A stretch of 44,335 nucleotides of DNA. Origin: Alphaproteobacteria bacterium. GTDB taxonomy: Bacteria > Pseudomonadota > Alphaproteobacteria > Rhizobiales > Amorphaceae. A program made the position numbers and the translations under genes. The stretch is taken from positions 1 to 44,335 of the forward strand of contig JAUIJH010000024.1 in the NCBI GenBank assembly GCA_030431335.1, read 5' to 3'. This document shows positions 8,549 to 15,691 of the stretch, piece after piece. Below the pieces are notes generated by a model. That model had not been told where the DNA came from, ran no database searches, and saw only the letters and a program-made list of their open reading frames with translations. Each line of letters begins with the position of its first letter. The first letter of the stretch is position 1.

Positions 8549-9372
8549 GCCTCGTCTGCCTCGTCTTTCTTTGCCGGCGCCCGTTTCGGGCCGGATTTCC
8601 TCGGTTTTGGCGCGGTGCTGCGCGCGTCAGCCGCGGCGCTCGCCTTTTTCGCGGGTCGTTTGGCCGCCGCCCGCTTTGGCGCAGCCTTCGCCACGGGGGG
8701 CGGCGCCTCCTGCGGCGGCTCCGGCACGTCGGGCATGGGCTGGGCGGGGGCGGGATGGTCCGGCGCGCGCTCGGCCGGGGCCGCGTCGGGGGTGAGGGCA
8801 TGGCCGAACAGGCGCGCCAGGCGGGTGTAGCGGCTCTCCAGCGTCTTCAGCTCCTGGTCGAGCGCGGCCATCGTCCGCGGCAGCCCCACGTCATCTTCTG
8901 CCAAGAACACGCGCAGCACCTTGGCGAACGCCGCCACCAGGCTCTGCACGGCGAGGCGCCCGCGCCAGCCGGTGGCCGACAGCCCCGCCGCCGCCAGCAT
9001 CCAGCTCTGCGAGTTCAGCGCCCCCGCGTTCAGCGCCAGCGCCAGCTGCGGGTCGCGCCGCGCCGAGCGCAGCAAGGATTGCAGCGCCTCCCGATAGGGG
9101 CGCAGCGCATCGAGCCGCGTCATCAACACATCGAACAGCCGGTCGCGCGGGCTCTCGTCCGCCATGTCCGACATGTCGGCCGCGAGGACGACGCCGTCGA
9201 TCCGCCGCGAAAACGCCCGCAAAATGGCATGACGGGTCGCGAAATGGCGGTTGAGGACGGCGAGCGAGACCCCCGCTTCGCGCGCGATGTCGTGCACCGT
9301 CACCTCGGCAAAGGGGCGCTGCGCCAAGAGCGCCATGGTCGCGTCGATGATGGTGTCGGCCGTCTCGTCCAT
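8545..9372 (-). CDS. TetR-family regulator with a basic Ala/Lys/Pro-rich tail
   Basis: A 275-residue protein. Residues about 1-60 form a TetR N-terminal helix-turn-helix (DIAREAGVSLAVLNRHFATR), followed by a helical regulatory domain to about 195. The last 60-80 residues are low-complexity, with PKRAAAKRPAKKAS and PKPRKSGPKRAPAKK, resembling histone-H1-like or PhaF-like nucleoid-binding tails. Such a tail is unusual for TetR proteins, which normally end at about 190-220 residues. The ATG at 9372 is 27 bp after the proC stop, and the 3' end overlaps csaA by 4 bp, so it sits inside a housekeeping operon. Target genes and inducer are unknown. The tail might add non-specific DNA binding. Confidence 0.82.
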   Translation of the reverse strand: MDETADTIIDATMALLAQRPFAEVTVHDIAREAGVSLAVLNRHFATRHAILRAFSRRIDGVVLAADMSDMADESPRDRLFDVLMTRLDALRPYREALQSLLRSARRDPQLALALNAGALNSQSWMLAAAGLSATGWRGRLAVQSLVAAFAKVLRVFLAEDDVGLPRTMAALDQELKTLESRYTRLARLFGHALTPDAAPAERAPDHPAPAQPMPDVPEPPQEAPPPVAKAAPKRAAAKRPAKKASAAADARSTAPKPRKSGPKRAPAKKDEADEA

Positions 9373-9399
9373 TGCGAAATCCCTCGAACGGCGGCGGCT

Positions 9400-10200
9400 T
9401 CAGCCGCCCAGCTCGCGCGAGCGGGCCGCGGCGGCGCGAACCGCCTCGCGCATCAGGTCGGAGAGCGCGCCGGTGTCGCGCAGGACGCCGAGCGCCGCCG
9501 CCGTGGTGCCGCCCTTGGAGGTCACGTTGGCGCGCAGCGTGCCGGGGTCGAGCGGGCTCGCCGCCAGCAGCGCCCCGGCGCCGACCACCGTCTGCCGCGC
9601 AATGCCGGCCGCGAGCTCCGCCGGCAGCCCCTCCGCCTCGCCGGCCGCCGCCATCGCCTCCACCAGGTGGAAGACGTAGGCCGGGCCGGAACCGGACACC
9701 GCCGTCACCGCGTCGAGCAGGTCTTCCTCGGTGAGCCACCAGATGGGGCCGACGGCGCCCAGGAGCTCGCCCGCGAGCGCGATCTGCGCCTCGCCCGCCC
9801 CTTGGGCGACGGCGACCGTCGCGCCCGCGCCGACGCTGGCCGGCGTGTTGGGCATCGCCCGCACCAGCGCGTGCGCGCCGCATTCGGCCAGGCGCGCCAG
9901 CTTCACCCCAGCCGCGATGGAAACCACCAGCGTATCCCGGTCGATGGCGCTGGCGAGCCCGGGCAGCACGCCCGCCACCAGGTGCGGCTTGACCGCGATG
10001 ACGATGACGCTGGCCGGCCCGCCCGGCGGCTCGGACGCGACGCGCAGCCCCTCGGTGCGCAAGGTGGCATTGTCGGGATCGGGCTGCGGATCGACGACGA
10101 CGATGGATTTGGCATCGACACCGGAGGCGAGCCACCCGTCGAGCAGCGCGCCTCCCATCTTTCCCGCCCCGACGAGGACGAGCGGACGCTCCGGGCTCAC
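9400..10200 (-). CDS. proC: Pyrroline-5-carboxylate reductase
   Basis: Catalyses the last step of proline synthesis, reducing pyrroline-5-carboxylate to L-proline with NAD(P)H in the cytosol. The 266-residue protein has an N-terminal Rossmann fold with LVLVGAGKMGGALLDGWL, an AVKPHLV loop, VRAMPNTPASVGAG (about residues 110-125) and the C-terminal dimerisation and active-site segment AVSGSGPAYVFHLVEAM plus LRANVTSKGGTTAAAL (the family P5CR signature). The GTG at 10200 overlaps the stop of the preceding ybjN-like gene (GTGA). Length and motifs are normal, so function is confident. Confidence 0.96.
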   Translation of the reverse strand: MSPERPLVLVGAGKMGGALLDGWLASGVDAKSIVVVDPQPDPDNATLRTEGLRVASEPPGGPASVIVIAVKPHLVAGVLPGLASAIDRDTLVVSIAAGVKLARLAECGAHALVRAMPNTPASVGAGATVAVAQGAGEAQIALAGELLGAVGPIWWLTEEDLLDAVTAVSGSGPAYVFHLVEAMAAAGEAEGLPAELAAGIARQTVVGAGALLAASPLDPGTLRANVTSKGGTTAAALGVLRDTGALSDLMREAVRAAAARSRELGG

Positions 10201-10700
10201 GCTTCGCCCGCGGTCTCGAACAGGGCGCCTTCCAGCGCCTCCTGCGCCGATTTCCCAGCCCACACAACAAACTGAAACGCCTGGTAGTGGCTGTCGCACG
10301 TCTCCACCGCGTGGCTCAACAGCGCCTGCACGTGGCCTGAGGCCGGCACATCCTCGCCGGCGAGGAGCTGGGTGTGACGAAAGATCACGACCCCTTCCTT
10401 GGACCACAGGTCGAAATGGCCCATCCACATACGCTCGTTGACGAGGGCGAGAAGGCGCACGACCTCGGTATAGCGCGGTTCGGTCACCTTCAGGTCGAAG
10501 GCGACGGCGATGTGGAGTGAATCGAATTCCTCCATATGGGTGAACGCGACGTGATAGGCACTCCAGCGCCCGGCAATGGAAATGGTGATCTCGTCTTCGC
10601 CGGCACGCTCGTAGGTCCAGTCGTTGCCGTTGGCAACCTCCTCGATACGGTCGATAGGATTGGCGGAAAGGGTGAAATCATCGTGGTCGATCAAGCTCAT
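10197..10700 (-). CDS. YbjN-domain protein
   Basis: A 167-residue protein with a YbjN domain (type III secretion chaperone-like fold). It starts MSLIDHDDFTLSANPIDRIEEV and includes LLALVNERMWMGHFDLWSKEGVVIFRH in two parts separated by the usual acidic stretch. In alphaproteobacteria this family is commonly found directly upstream of proC, as here, with a GTGA overlap. The E. coli relative affects stress tolerance and motility when overexpressed; no biochemical activity is known. The ATG at 10698-10700 is chosen because conservation begins there; an upstream in-frame start adds only 18 unlikely residues. It is the first gene of the run that includes proC, tetR and csaA. Confidence 0.85.
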   Translation of the reverse strand: MSLIDHDDFTLSANPIDRIEEVANGNDWTYERAGEDEITISIAGRWSAYHVAFTHMEEFDSLHIAVAFDLKVTEPRYTEVVRLLALVNERMWMGHFDLWSKEGVVIFRHTQLLAGEDVPASGHVQALLSHAVETCDSHYQAFQFVVWAGKSAQEALEGALFETAGEA

Positions 10701-10872
10701 CGCTGATCCTTTCCAAAGCCGGCGCGACTGGCCAAAAGGGCAAAACACGCGCAACAGGCAGCGTCTATTCTAGGCGGAACGGCCGACCCGAATCTTACGC
10801 CGATGCGAAAGAGGAGATCAGATCTGTCCCGCGCGGAAAAGGTGGGTGGAAAGACGGTCCACGGCCGTATGT

Positions 10873-11145
10873 TCACTGTGGCGTGGACGTGCTCCCCTTA
10901 TCGGCCTCCAATTGTTCCACCCTTGCCTTCAATGACGCCAACTCGTCGGCCGCATGGACCGCCATGGCTTTGACCGCCTCGAACTCGTCGCGGCTGACGA
11001 CGTTGGCTTCGCTCAGCAGACGCTCCATCTGGCCACGCACGGCGTGCTCCACCTCACGGCGGGCACCCTGCGCGACGGCTGCAGCATCCGTCGCGAGCCG
11101 CGCGATCTCGTCGATCAAGCGGTTGTTCGTCTGGGTCATGGCCAT
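10873..11145 (-). CDS. ubiK: UbiK (BMFP/YqiC) family accessory factor
   Basis: A 90-residue helical protein with an amphipathic N-terminal half (MTQTNNRLIDEIARLATDAA) and a C-terminal coiled coil (ASLKARVEQLEADKG) typical of the BMFP family. UbiK assists aerobic ubiquinone synthesis by organising the Ubi complex and binding lipids; this is established in enterobacteria and inferred here. Two ATGs (11145 and 11139) are close together; the second has the better spacing to GGAG. It is divergent from lgt across about 170 bp, a conserved alphaproteobacterial arrangement. Confidence 0.88.
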   Translation of the reverse strand: MAMTQTNNRLIDEIARLATDAAAVAQGARREVEHAVRGQMERLLSEANVVSRDEFEAVKAMAVHAADELASLKARVEQLEADKGSTSTPQ

Positions 11146-11314
11146 CTCCTACCGGCGGGCCGGCATGGCCCGACCCCGCCATGACAAAGTATGGGCGCGC
11201 CACCCACGGGGCACAAGCGCCACCCGCTTTCCCTTTGTGTACTCTTCCCTAGCGATATAGGACGCGCGAGAAATTCTGAAGGGCCTTGTTCGGCCCGCAA
11301 GCGCAAGTGAGCCG

Positions 11315-12133
11315 ATGAGCCTCGTTCTGCCGTTCCCGACTTTCGACCCCGTCGCCGTCGCCGTCGGCCCGGTAGCGATCCGCTGGTACGCGCTCGCTTA
11401 TATCGCCGGCATCCTGCTGGGCTGGTTCTACGCCCGCGCCCTCGTCAAGCGCGACAGCCTGTGGGGCGGAAGGCCGCACCCCGACCTGCGCGCCTTCGAC
11501 GATCTCGTCACCTGGGTGACGCTCGGCATCGTGCTCGGCGGCCGGCTCGGCTTCGTCCTCGTCTATCAGGGCGCCTACTATGCGCAGCATCCGCTGGAGG
11601 CGTTGATGCTGTGGCGGGGCGGCATGTCGTTTCACGGCGGTCTCGTCGGCGTGATCGTCGCGGTGCTGATCTTTTGCCGCATCCGCCGCCTCGCGCCGCT
11701 CGCGGTGCTGGACGTTCTGGCGGTGGTGGTGCCGGTGGGCCTGTTCTTCGGCCGGATCGCCAACTTCATCAACGGCGAGCTGTGGGGCCGCGTCTCCGAG
11801 GTGCCTTGGGCGATGGTCTTCCCCGGCGCCGGCCCGCTGCCGCGCCATCCGAGCCAGCTCTACCAGGCGGGGCTGGAGGGGCTGGCGCTCCTCGTCATCC
11901 TGGCCGTCGCCGTGCGGTTCGGGGCGCTAAAGCGGCCCGGCCTCGCGCTCGGCCTGTTCGGCGCCGGCTACGGACTCGCCCGCATCATCGGCGAAATCTT
12001 CCGCATGCCGGACGCGCAGCTCGGCTTCCTGTTCGGCCCCGTCACCATGGGCATGCTGTTGTCGCTGCCCATGGTGGCGATCGGCGCCGTCTTCGTCGCA
12101 CGCGCGCTGCGGCGGGGACCCGTTTCGCCATGA
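11315..12133 (+). CDS. lgt: Prolipoprotein diacylglyceryl transferase
   Basis: An inner-membrane enzyme that transfers diacylglycerol from phosphatidylglycerol to the lipobox cysteine of prolipoproteins. The 272-residue protein has about seven membrane segments, an early [25 protein letters not shown], the Lgt signature [14 protein letters not shown] (about residues 146-159) and [13 protein letters not shown]. Family length is normal. The ATG at 11315 ([12 protein letters not shown]) is the natural start. Its stop overlaps the midA start (ATGA). One substrate may be the M48 lipoprotein encoded about 3.5 kb downstream, by inference. Confidence 0.97.
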   Translation: MSLVLPFPTFDPVAVAVGPVAIRWYALAYIAGILLGWFYARALVKRDSLWGGRPHPDLRAFDDLVTWVTLGIVLGGRLGFVLVYQGAYYAQHPLEALMLWRGGMSFHGGLVGVIVAVLIFCRIRRLAPLAVLDVLAVVVPVGLFFGRIANFINGELWGRVSEVPWAMVFPGAGPLPRHPSQLYQAGLEGLALLVILAVAVRFGALKRPGLALGLFGAGYGLARIIGEIFRMPDAQLGFLFGPVTMGMLLSLPMVAIGAVFVARALRRGPVSP

Positions 12134-13185
12134 CGCCCGTGGAAGAGCGGCTCCGCCGGCGCATTGCCCTCGCCGGCCCGCTGTCCGTCGCCGAATACAT
12201 GGCCGCCTGCCTCACCGATCCGGACGGCTATTATGCCCGCCACGAACCGTTCGGCGCGGCGGGCGATTTCGTCACCGCGCCGGAAATCAGCCAGATGTTC
12301 GGCGAGATCGTCGGCGCCTTCCTGCTCGACCGCTGGCATGCGGACGGCGCCCCCGCCCCGGTGGATCTCGTCGAGCTCGGCCCCGGGCGCGGCACGCTGA
12401 TGGCGGACGTCCTGCGCGTGACCGGCCGCGACCCGCGCTTCAAGGGGGCGAGCCGCGTGGTGCTGGTGGAGGCCTCCGACCGCCTGCGCCAGGTGCAGCG
12501 GGACCGCCTGTCGCCGCTCCACCCGCGCATCACCTTCGCCGACGCGCCGCCGACCGAGCGGCCCATCTACTTGATTGCCAACGAATTTTTCGATGCCTTG
12601 CCGATCCGCCAATACGTGCGCCAGGGCGGGCGCTGGTTCGAGCGCACCGTGGGCCTGGAGGAGGACCGCCTCGCGTTCGGGCTCAGCCCGTTCTCCGCGC
12701 CGATGGAGCACGACGCCCCGGAAGGCGCGGTGCGCGAGGTCTCGCCCGCATCCACCGCGCTGGCCCAGCGCATCGGCGAGACGCTCGCCGCCCACGGCAA
12801 GGGCGCCGCGCTGATCGTCGATTACGGCTACGAGGACATGATCGGCGGGGAGACCTTCCAGGCCGTGCGCCGGCACAAGAATGTCGACGTGCTGGAGCGC
12901 CCCGGCGAGGTGGACCTGTCGGCCCACGTCGATTTCTCCGCCTTGAAGCGAGCCGCGATGCGCGGCGGCGCGGTGGCGCACGGCCCGGTCGGGCAAGGCG
13001 CGTTCCTGGTGTCGCTCGGGCTGTTGCAGCGGGCGAGCCAGCTCGGCGCCGAAGCCGACCAGGCGACGCGGGACGCCCTCACCGCCGCCGTCCACCGCCT
13101 TGCCGGCGAGGGCGAGGGCGAGATGGGCGTCCTGTTCAAGGCGCTCGCCCTCACCCCCGGCCCGAAGGCGCCGCCGGGCTTTTGA
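12130..13185 (+). CDS. MidA/NDUFAF7-family SAM-dependent methyltransferase
   Basis: A 351-residue class I methyltransferase-fold protein of the NDUFAF7/MidA family. It has [20 protein letters not shown] near the N-terminus, [15 protein letters not shown], the SAM motif [17 protein letters not shown] (about residues 80-96), [16 protein letters not shown] and LIVDYGYED. Mitochondrial NDUFAF7 dimethylates an arginine of complex I subunit NDUFS2; in bacteria a NuoD-related role is plausible but unproven. It is coupled to lgt by an ATGA overlap, a conserved pairing. The pgeF-type gene that often follows this pair elsewhere is not here; a GTP-cyclohydrolase-like gene converges instead. Confidence 0.9.
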   Translation: MTPVEERLRRRIALAGPLSVAEYMAACLTDPDGYYARHEPFGAAGDFVTAPEISQMFGEIVGAFLLDRWHADGAPAPVDLVELGPGRGTLMADVLRVTGRDPRFKGASRVVLVEASDRLRQVQRDRLSPLHPRITFADAPPTERPIYLIANEFFDALPIRQYVRQGGRWFERTVGLEEDRLAFGLSPFSAPMEHDAPEGAVREVSPASTALAQRIGETLAAHGKGAALIVDYGYEDMIGGETFQAVRRHKNVDVLERPGEVDLSAHVDFSALKRAAMRGGAVAHGPVGQGAFLVSLGLLQRASQLGAEADQATRDALTAAVHRLAGEGEGEMGVLFKALALTPGPKAPPGF

Positions 13186-13198
13186 GCCGGCGGCCCAC

Positions 13199-13900
13199 TC
13201 AGCGGTGATAGATATAGCCGCGCGCGACCTTTTCCTTGATCTCCTCGATGGCGCGGGCCGAGGCGCCGTTGCGCCACAGATCCACCGACTGGGTCACCTC
13301 CACCCCGGCCGCCTTGAGGTCGGCGATCTTGGTGGGGTTACCGGTGACGAGCCGCACCGAGCGGATGCCCAGCCCCTTGAGGAGCCCGGCCGCGCTCGCA
13401 TAGTGGCGCTCGTCCACCTGGAAGCCCATGGCAAGGTTGGCCCCGTCTGAGGAATAGCGGCGCGGCCCGCGGCGTCCATGCGAAAAGCCGTATTGCAGGG
13501 CGAGGCAGTCCAGCTTGTTGCGCAGCCCGATGCCGCGCCCCTCCTGGCGCAGGTAGATGAAGATGCCCTCGCCCCCGGACACCATCTCCTCCATCGCCAG
13601 GCGCATCTGGTCGCCGCAATCGCACATCGAGGAGCCGAACGCGTCGCCGAGGATGCATTCGGAGTGGATCCGCGTGACCACATTGCTGCGGCCCGCGAAC
13701 GCGGCGGCGACGGTGGCTGGCAGATCGCTCGCCGAAAGCCAGTCCTGCCGTGCGTAAAGCATCGCCAGATGCGGATGATCGCCCATCTGCGCCCCCTCTT
13801 CCTCGAAGGCGAGACAGATCCAGAGCCGGTGATCGATTTCGACGGGGGTCAACGCGATGAAGTTGAGCCCTTCGGCGGTCATCGCCGTGGGTAGATCCAT
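13199..13900 (-). CDS. GTP cyclohydrolase II-like protein (divergent RibA)
   Basis: A 233-residue protein of the GTP cyclohydrolase II family, which opens GTP to a diaminopyrimidine, formate and pyrophosphate at the head of riboflavin synthesis. The zinc-binding cysteines are present (RIHSECILGDAFG followed by SMCDCGDQM), as is the catalytic YLRQEGRGIGL. It departs from standard RibA after this motif: the usual DTVEAN segment is replaced by a basic stretch with HGRRGPRRYSSDG, and the canonical NNP is GNP in VTGNPTKIADL. There is no fused RibB domain. It faces a stand-alone RibD-reductase-like gene across 349 bp. It may make the riboflavin precursor or serve another pyrimidine/pteridine pathway. 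Confidence 0.82.
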   Translation of the reverse strand: MDLPTAMTAEGLNFIALTPVEIDHRLWICLAFEEEGAQMGDHPHLAMLYARQDWLSASDLPATVAAAFAGRSNVVTRIHSECILGDAFGSSMCDCGDQMRLAMEEMVSGGEGIFIYLRQEGRGIGLRNKLDCLALQYGFSHGRRGPRRYSSDGANLAMGFQVDERHYASAAGLLKGLGIRSVRLVTGNPTKIADLKAAGVEVTQSVDLWRNGASARAIEEIKEKVARGYIYHR

Positions 13901-14249
13901 TCGAAAGTTCCCTCCGCCCGTCCGCGTGGCAATCTCGCCGCGCTAATTATGGTTCTCGTTAGCCGTCAACCACATGAGGGGCGACCCGCTCGCGTGAAAG
14001 TGTTGTTCACGTGAACGGCCCGCGCCAAGCGCAGCAACCCGCCGCAGCCCCGGTGAAGTAGGGCTGTCGTATGTTGATGACGAGGCCGCGAACGCGCAAG
14101 AAGGCGGTGAGGGCCGGCCGGACGAGGGCACCTTTGGCCGGCACCGGGAGGAAAATGCTGGGTTTTTCAAACTATCTTGCGACAATTCGGCAATCTCGCG
14201 GACCGGGACACGGCGCGCGCCGTCCGCGTTCCGTGACGGCTGGCGCGCG
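13901..14249. other. 349-bp divergent intergenic region between the RibA-like and RibD-like genes
   Basis: It holds a 12-bp perfect palindrome (listed separately) and probably the promoters of both genes. The frame of the RibD-like gene stays open upstream to a stop near 13995 but has no ATG, GTG or TTG. A second frame has an ATG at 14154 after GGGAGGAAA and ends at TGA overlapping ATG 14250. No RNA gene is recognisable. An FMN riboswitch core was looked for and not seen. Confidence 0.5.
14005..14016. promoter_or_regulatory. Perfect 12-bp palindrome GTTCACGTGAAC
   Basis: GTTCAC joined to its exact reverse complement, centred on CACGTG, lies in the divergent region 105 bp from the RibA-like start and 234 bp from the RibD-like start. 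Size and symmetry suit a dimeric regulator (LacI, TetR or GntR type). No cognate regulator lies beside it. Operator function is inferred from symmetry and position alone. Confidence 0.4.
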
Positions 14250-14951
14250 ATGATCGCCGCGGCCGAGCTGATGCTGCCCTCGCTGCAAGCGGCGGCCGAG
14301 GCGCGGGCCGCCGGCCGGCCGTTCGCCCTCGCCCAGCTCGGCCAGTCGCTGGACGGGCGCATCGCGACGGCGACGGGCCACTCCCACTATATCAACGGCG
14401 TGGAGGCGATCGCGCTGCTGCATCGGCTGCGTGCCTGCGTCGACGCGGTGGTGGTGGGCGCCGGCACCGCGCAGGCGGACGACCCCCGGCTCACGGTGCG
14501 CCGCTGCGCCGGCACCAACCCGGCGCGCGTCCTCATCGACCGTCGGCGCCGCGCCGGCTCCGCGTTGCGCATGCTGGCCGACGACGGGGTCCGCCGTCTC
14601 GTCGTCGGTCCGCCGCGCGACGCCGATCCGCCCGGCGTGGAGTACCTCGCACCGCCCGGCGGCGACGGGCCGATCGCCCCCGCCATCCTCCTTGCCGCGC
14701 TGGCCGAGCGGGGGCTCGGCGTCGTGCTCGTCGAGGGCGGCGCGTTGACTGTGAGCCAGTTTCTCGCCGCCGGCGCGCTGTCGCGGCTGTGCGTGCTGGT
14801 GGCACCGCTGATCATCGGATCGGGCCCGGTCGGGCTGGCGCTGCCGGCCATCGACCGGCTCGACGCGGCGATCCGGCCGCCGGCAACGGTCGCCATGCTG
14901 GCGGACGGCGACGTGGTGTTCGATTGCGACCTATGCGCCCCCCCGGCCTGA
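14250..14951 (+). CDS. RibD C-terminal-domain (dihydrofolate-reductase-like) reductase
   Basis: A 233-residue stand-alone RibD_C reductase; there is no cytidine-deaminase-like RibD N-terminal domain. The match includes LAQLGQSLDGRIATATGHS (about residues 28-46), YINGVEAI, VDAVVVGAGTAQADDPRLTV and VVLVEGGALTVSQFLAAGAL. Enzymes of this fold reduce a ribosyl side chain or dihydropterin-like substrate with NADPH. The divergent GTP-cyclohydrolase-II-like gene suggests both act on the same GTP-derived pyrimidine. The ATG at 14250 is the first start in frame, but the open frame extends further upstream without a start codon, so the N-terminus is not certain. The 3' end overlaps the next gene by 19 bp. 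Confidence 0.82.
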   Translation: MIAAAELMLPSLQAAAEARAAGRPFALAQLGQSLDGRIATATGHSHYINGVEAIALLHRLRACVDAVVVGAGTAQADDPRLTVRRCAGTNPARVLIDRRRRAGSALRMLADDGVRRLVVGPPRDADPPGVEYLAPPGGDGPIAPAILLAALAERGLGVVLVEGGALTVSQFLAAGALSRLCVLVAPLIIGSGPVGLALPAIDRLDAAIRPPATVAMLADGDVVFDCDLCAPPA

Positions 14952-15691
14952 CCCTCGCCCTCCTCGCCGCGCTCGCGACGCCCGTCGCAGCGGCGGCGCC
15001 GTGCACGGAAATCGTCGGCGAGGCCCGCGTCGCCGCCCACGACGGCTACGCCTCGCTGCAGCTCGAGGACGGGCGCGAGGTCCGGCTCGCCGACATCGTG
15101 CCCGCCGTCGCCGTCGCCCCGCCGACGGGCGCGGACGCGCTCGCGCCGCTCATCGGCACCGAGGTGACGGTGCGGCGCGTGGCCGCGGACGGCCCGAATG
15201 ATCGCTATGGCCGCGTCGTCGGCGATATCGTTCCGAAAGCCACAGGGGACAGCCTTTCGCAACAACTCCTGCGGGAAGGTCTTGCGCTGGTGGACCCCGC
15301 TGTTATGTCCCAGGCGTGTCTCGACGAGCTGTTCGCCGCGGAGCGGCAGGCCGAAAAGGCACGGCGAGGTTTTTGGCAAGGCACGCTGGTCAGGTCCGCG
15401 GACGATCCGAACCTTGCCGGTGCCTCGGGCCGCTATGGCCTCGTCGCCGGAGCCGTCAAAAGCGTCGGCGAAACGCGGGAGACGATCTATCTGAACTTCG
15501 GTGCGGATTACCGGACCGATTTTACTGCGCTCATCAGACGCGAAGACGCCAAAGGATGGGCGGACACCCTGATGGCGTTGAAAGGCCGCAACGTCCGCAT
15601 CAGAGGTGTGTTGGAAGCGTGGAACGGTGGCTTGATCCGGGTGCAGCACCTGCGACAGATCGAGCTGTTGCCGAACGGCCAGCCCGGCTGA
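14933..15691 (+). CDS. Secreted SNase-like (thermonuclease-fold) protein
   Basis: A 252-residue exported protein with a signal peptide (MRPPGLTLALLAALATPVAA) and an OB-fold staphylococcal-nuclease-like domain: LEDGREVRLADIVP, GTEVTVRRVAADGPNDRYGR and AAERQAEKARRGFW, the usual helix near the end of these domains. The full catalytic Arg/Glu/Arg set of active SNase is not obvious, so it may bind rather than cleave nucleic acid. A C-terminal domain of about 90 residues (IYLNFGADYRTDFTALI, then RVQHLRQIELL) follows, as in other alphaproteobacterial periplasmic versions. It starts inside the RibD-like gene (19-bp overlap) and its stop abuts the protease gene, so the three are likely co-transcribed. 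Confidence 0.75.
   Translation: MRPPGLTLALLAALATPVAAAAPCTEIVGEARVAAHDGYASLQLEDGREVRLADIVPAVAVAPPTGADALAPLIGTEVTVRRVAADGPNDRYGRVVGDIVPKATGDSLSQQLLREGLALVDPAVMSQACLDELFAAERQAEKARRGFWQGTLVRSADDPNLAGASGRYGLVAGAVKSVGETRETIYLNFGADYRTDFTALIRREDAKGWADTLMALKGRNVRIRGVLEAWNGGLIRVQHLRQIELLPNGQPG

Noticed and set aside
11968-13095. Long minus-strand frame opposite lgt-midA
   Set aside because: The plus strand encodes well-conserved Lgt and MidA motifs; the antisense frame is an artefact of GC-rich third positions.
13930-13980. Sigma-70-like promoter for the RibA-like gene (TTGACG with TAATTA on the minus strand)
   Set aside because: The spacer would be only about 14 bases, too short to call with confidence.
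13943-14362. Minus-strand frame in the RibA-like/RibD-like intergenic region
   Set aside because: It overlaps the RibD-like coding start and shows Ser/Arg-rich composition with no recognisable motif; treated as non-coding.
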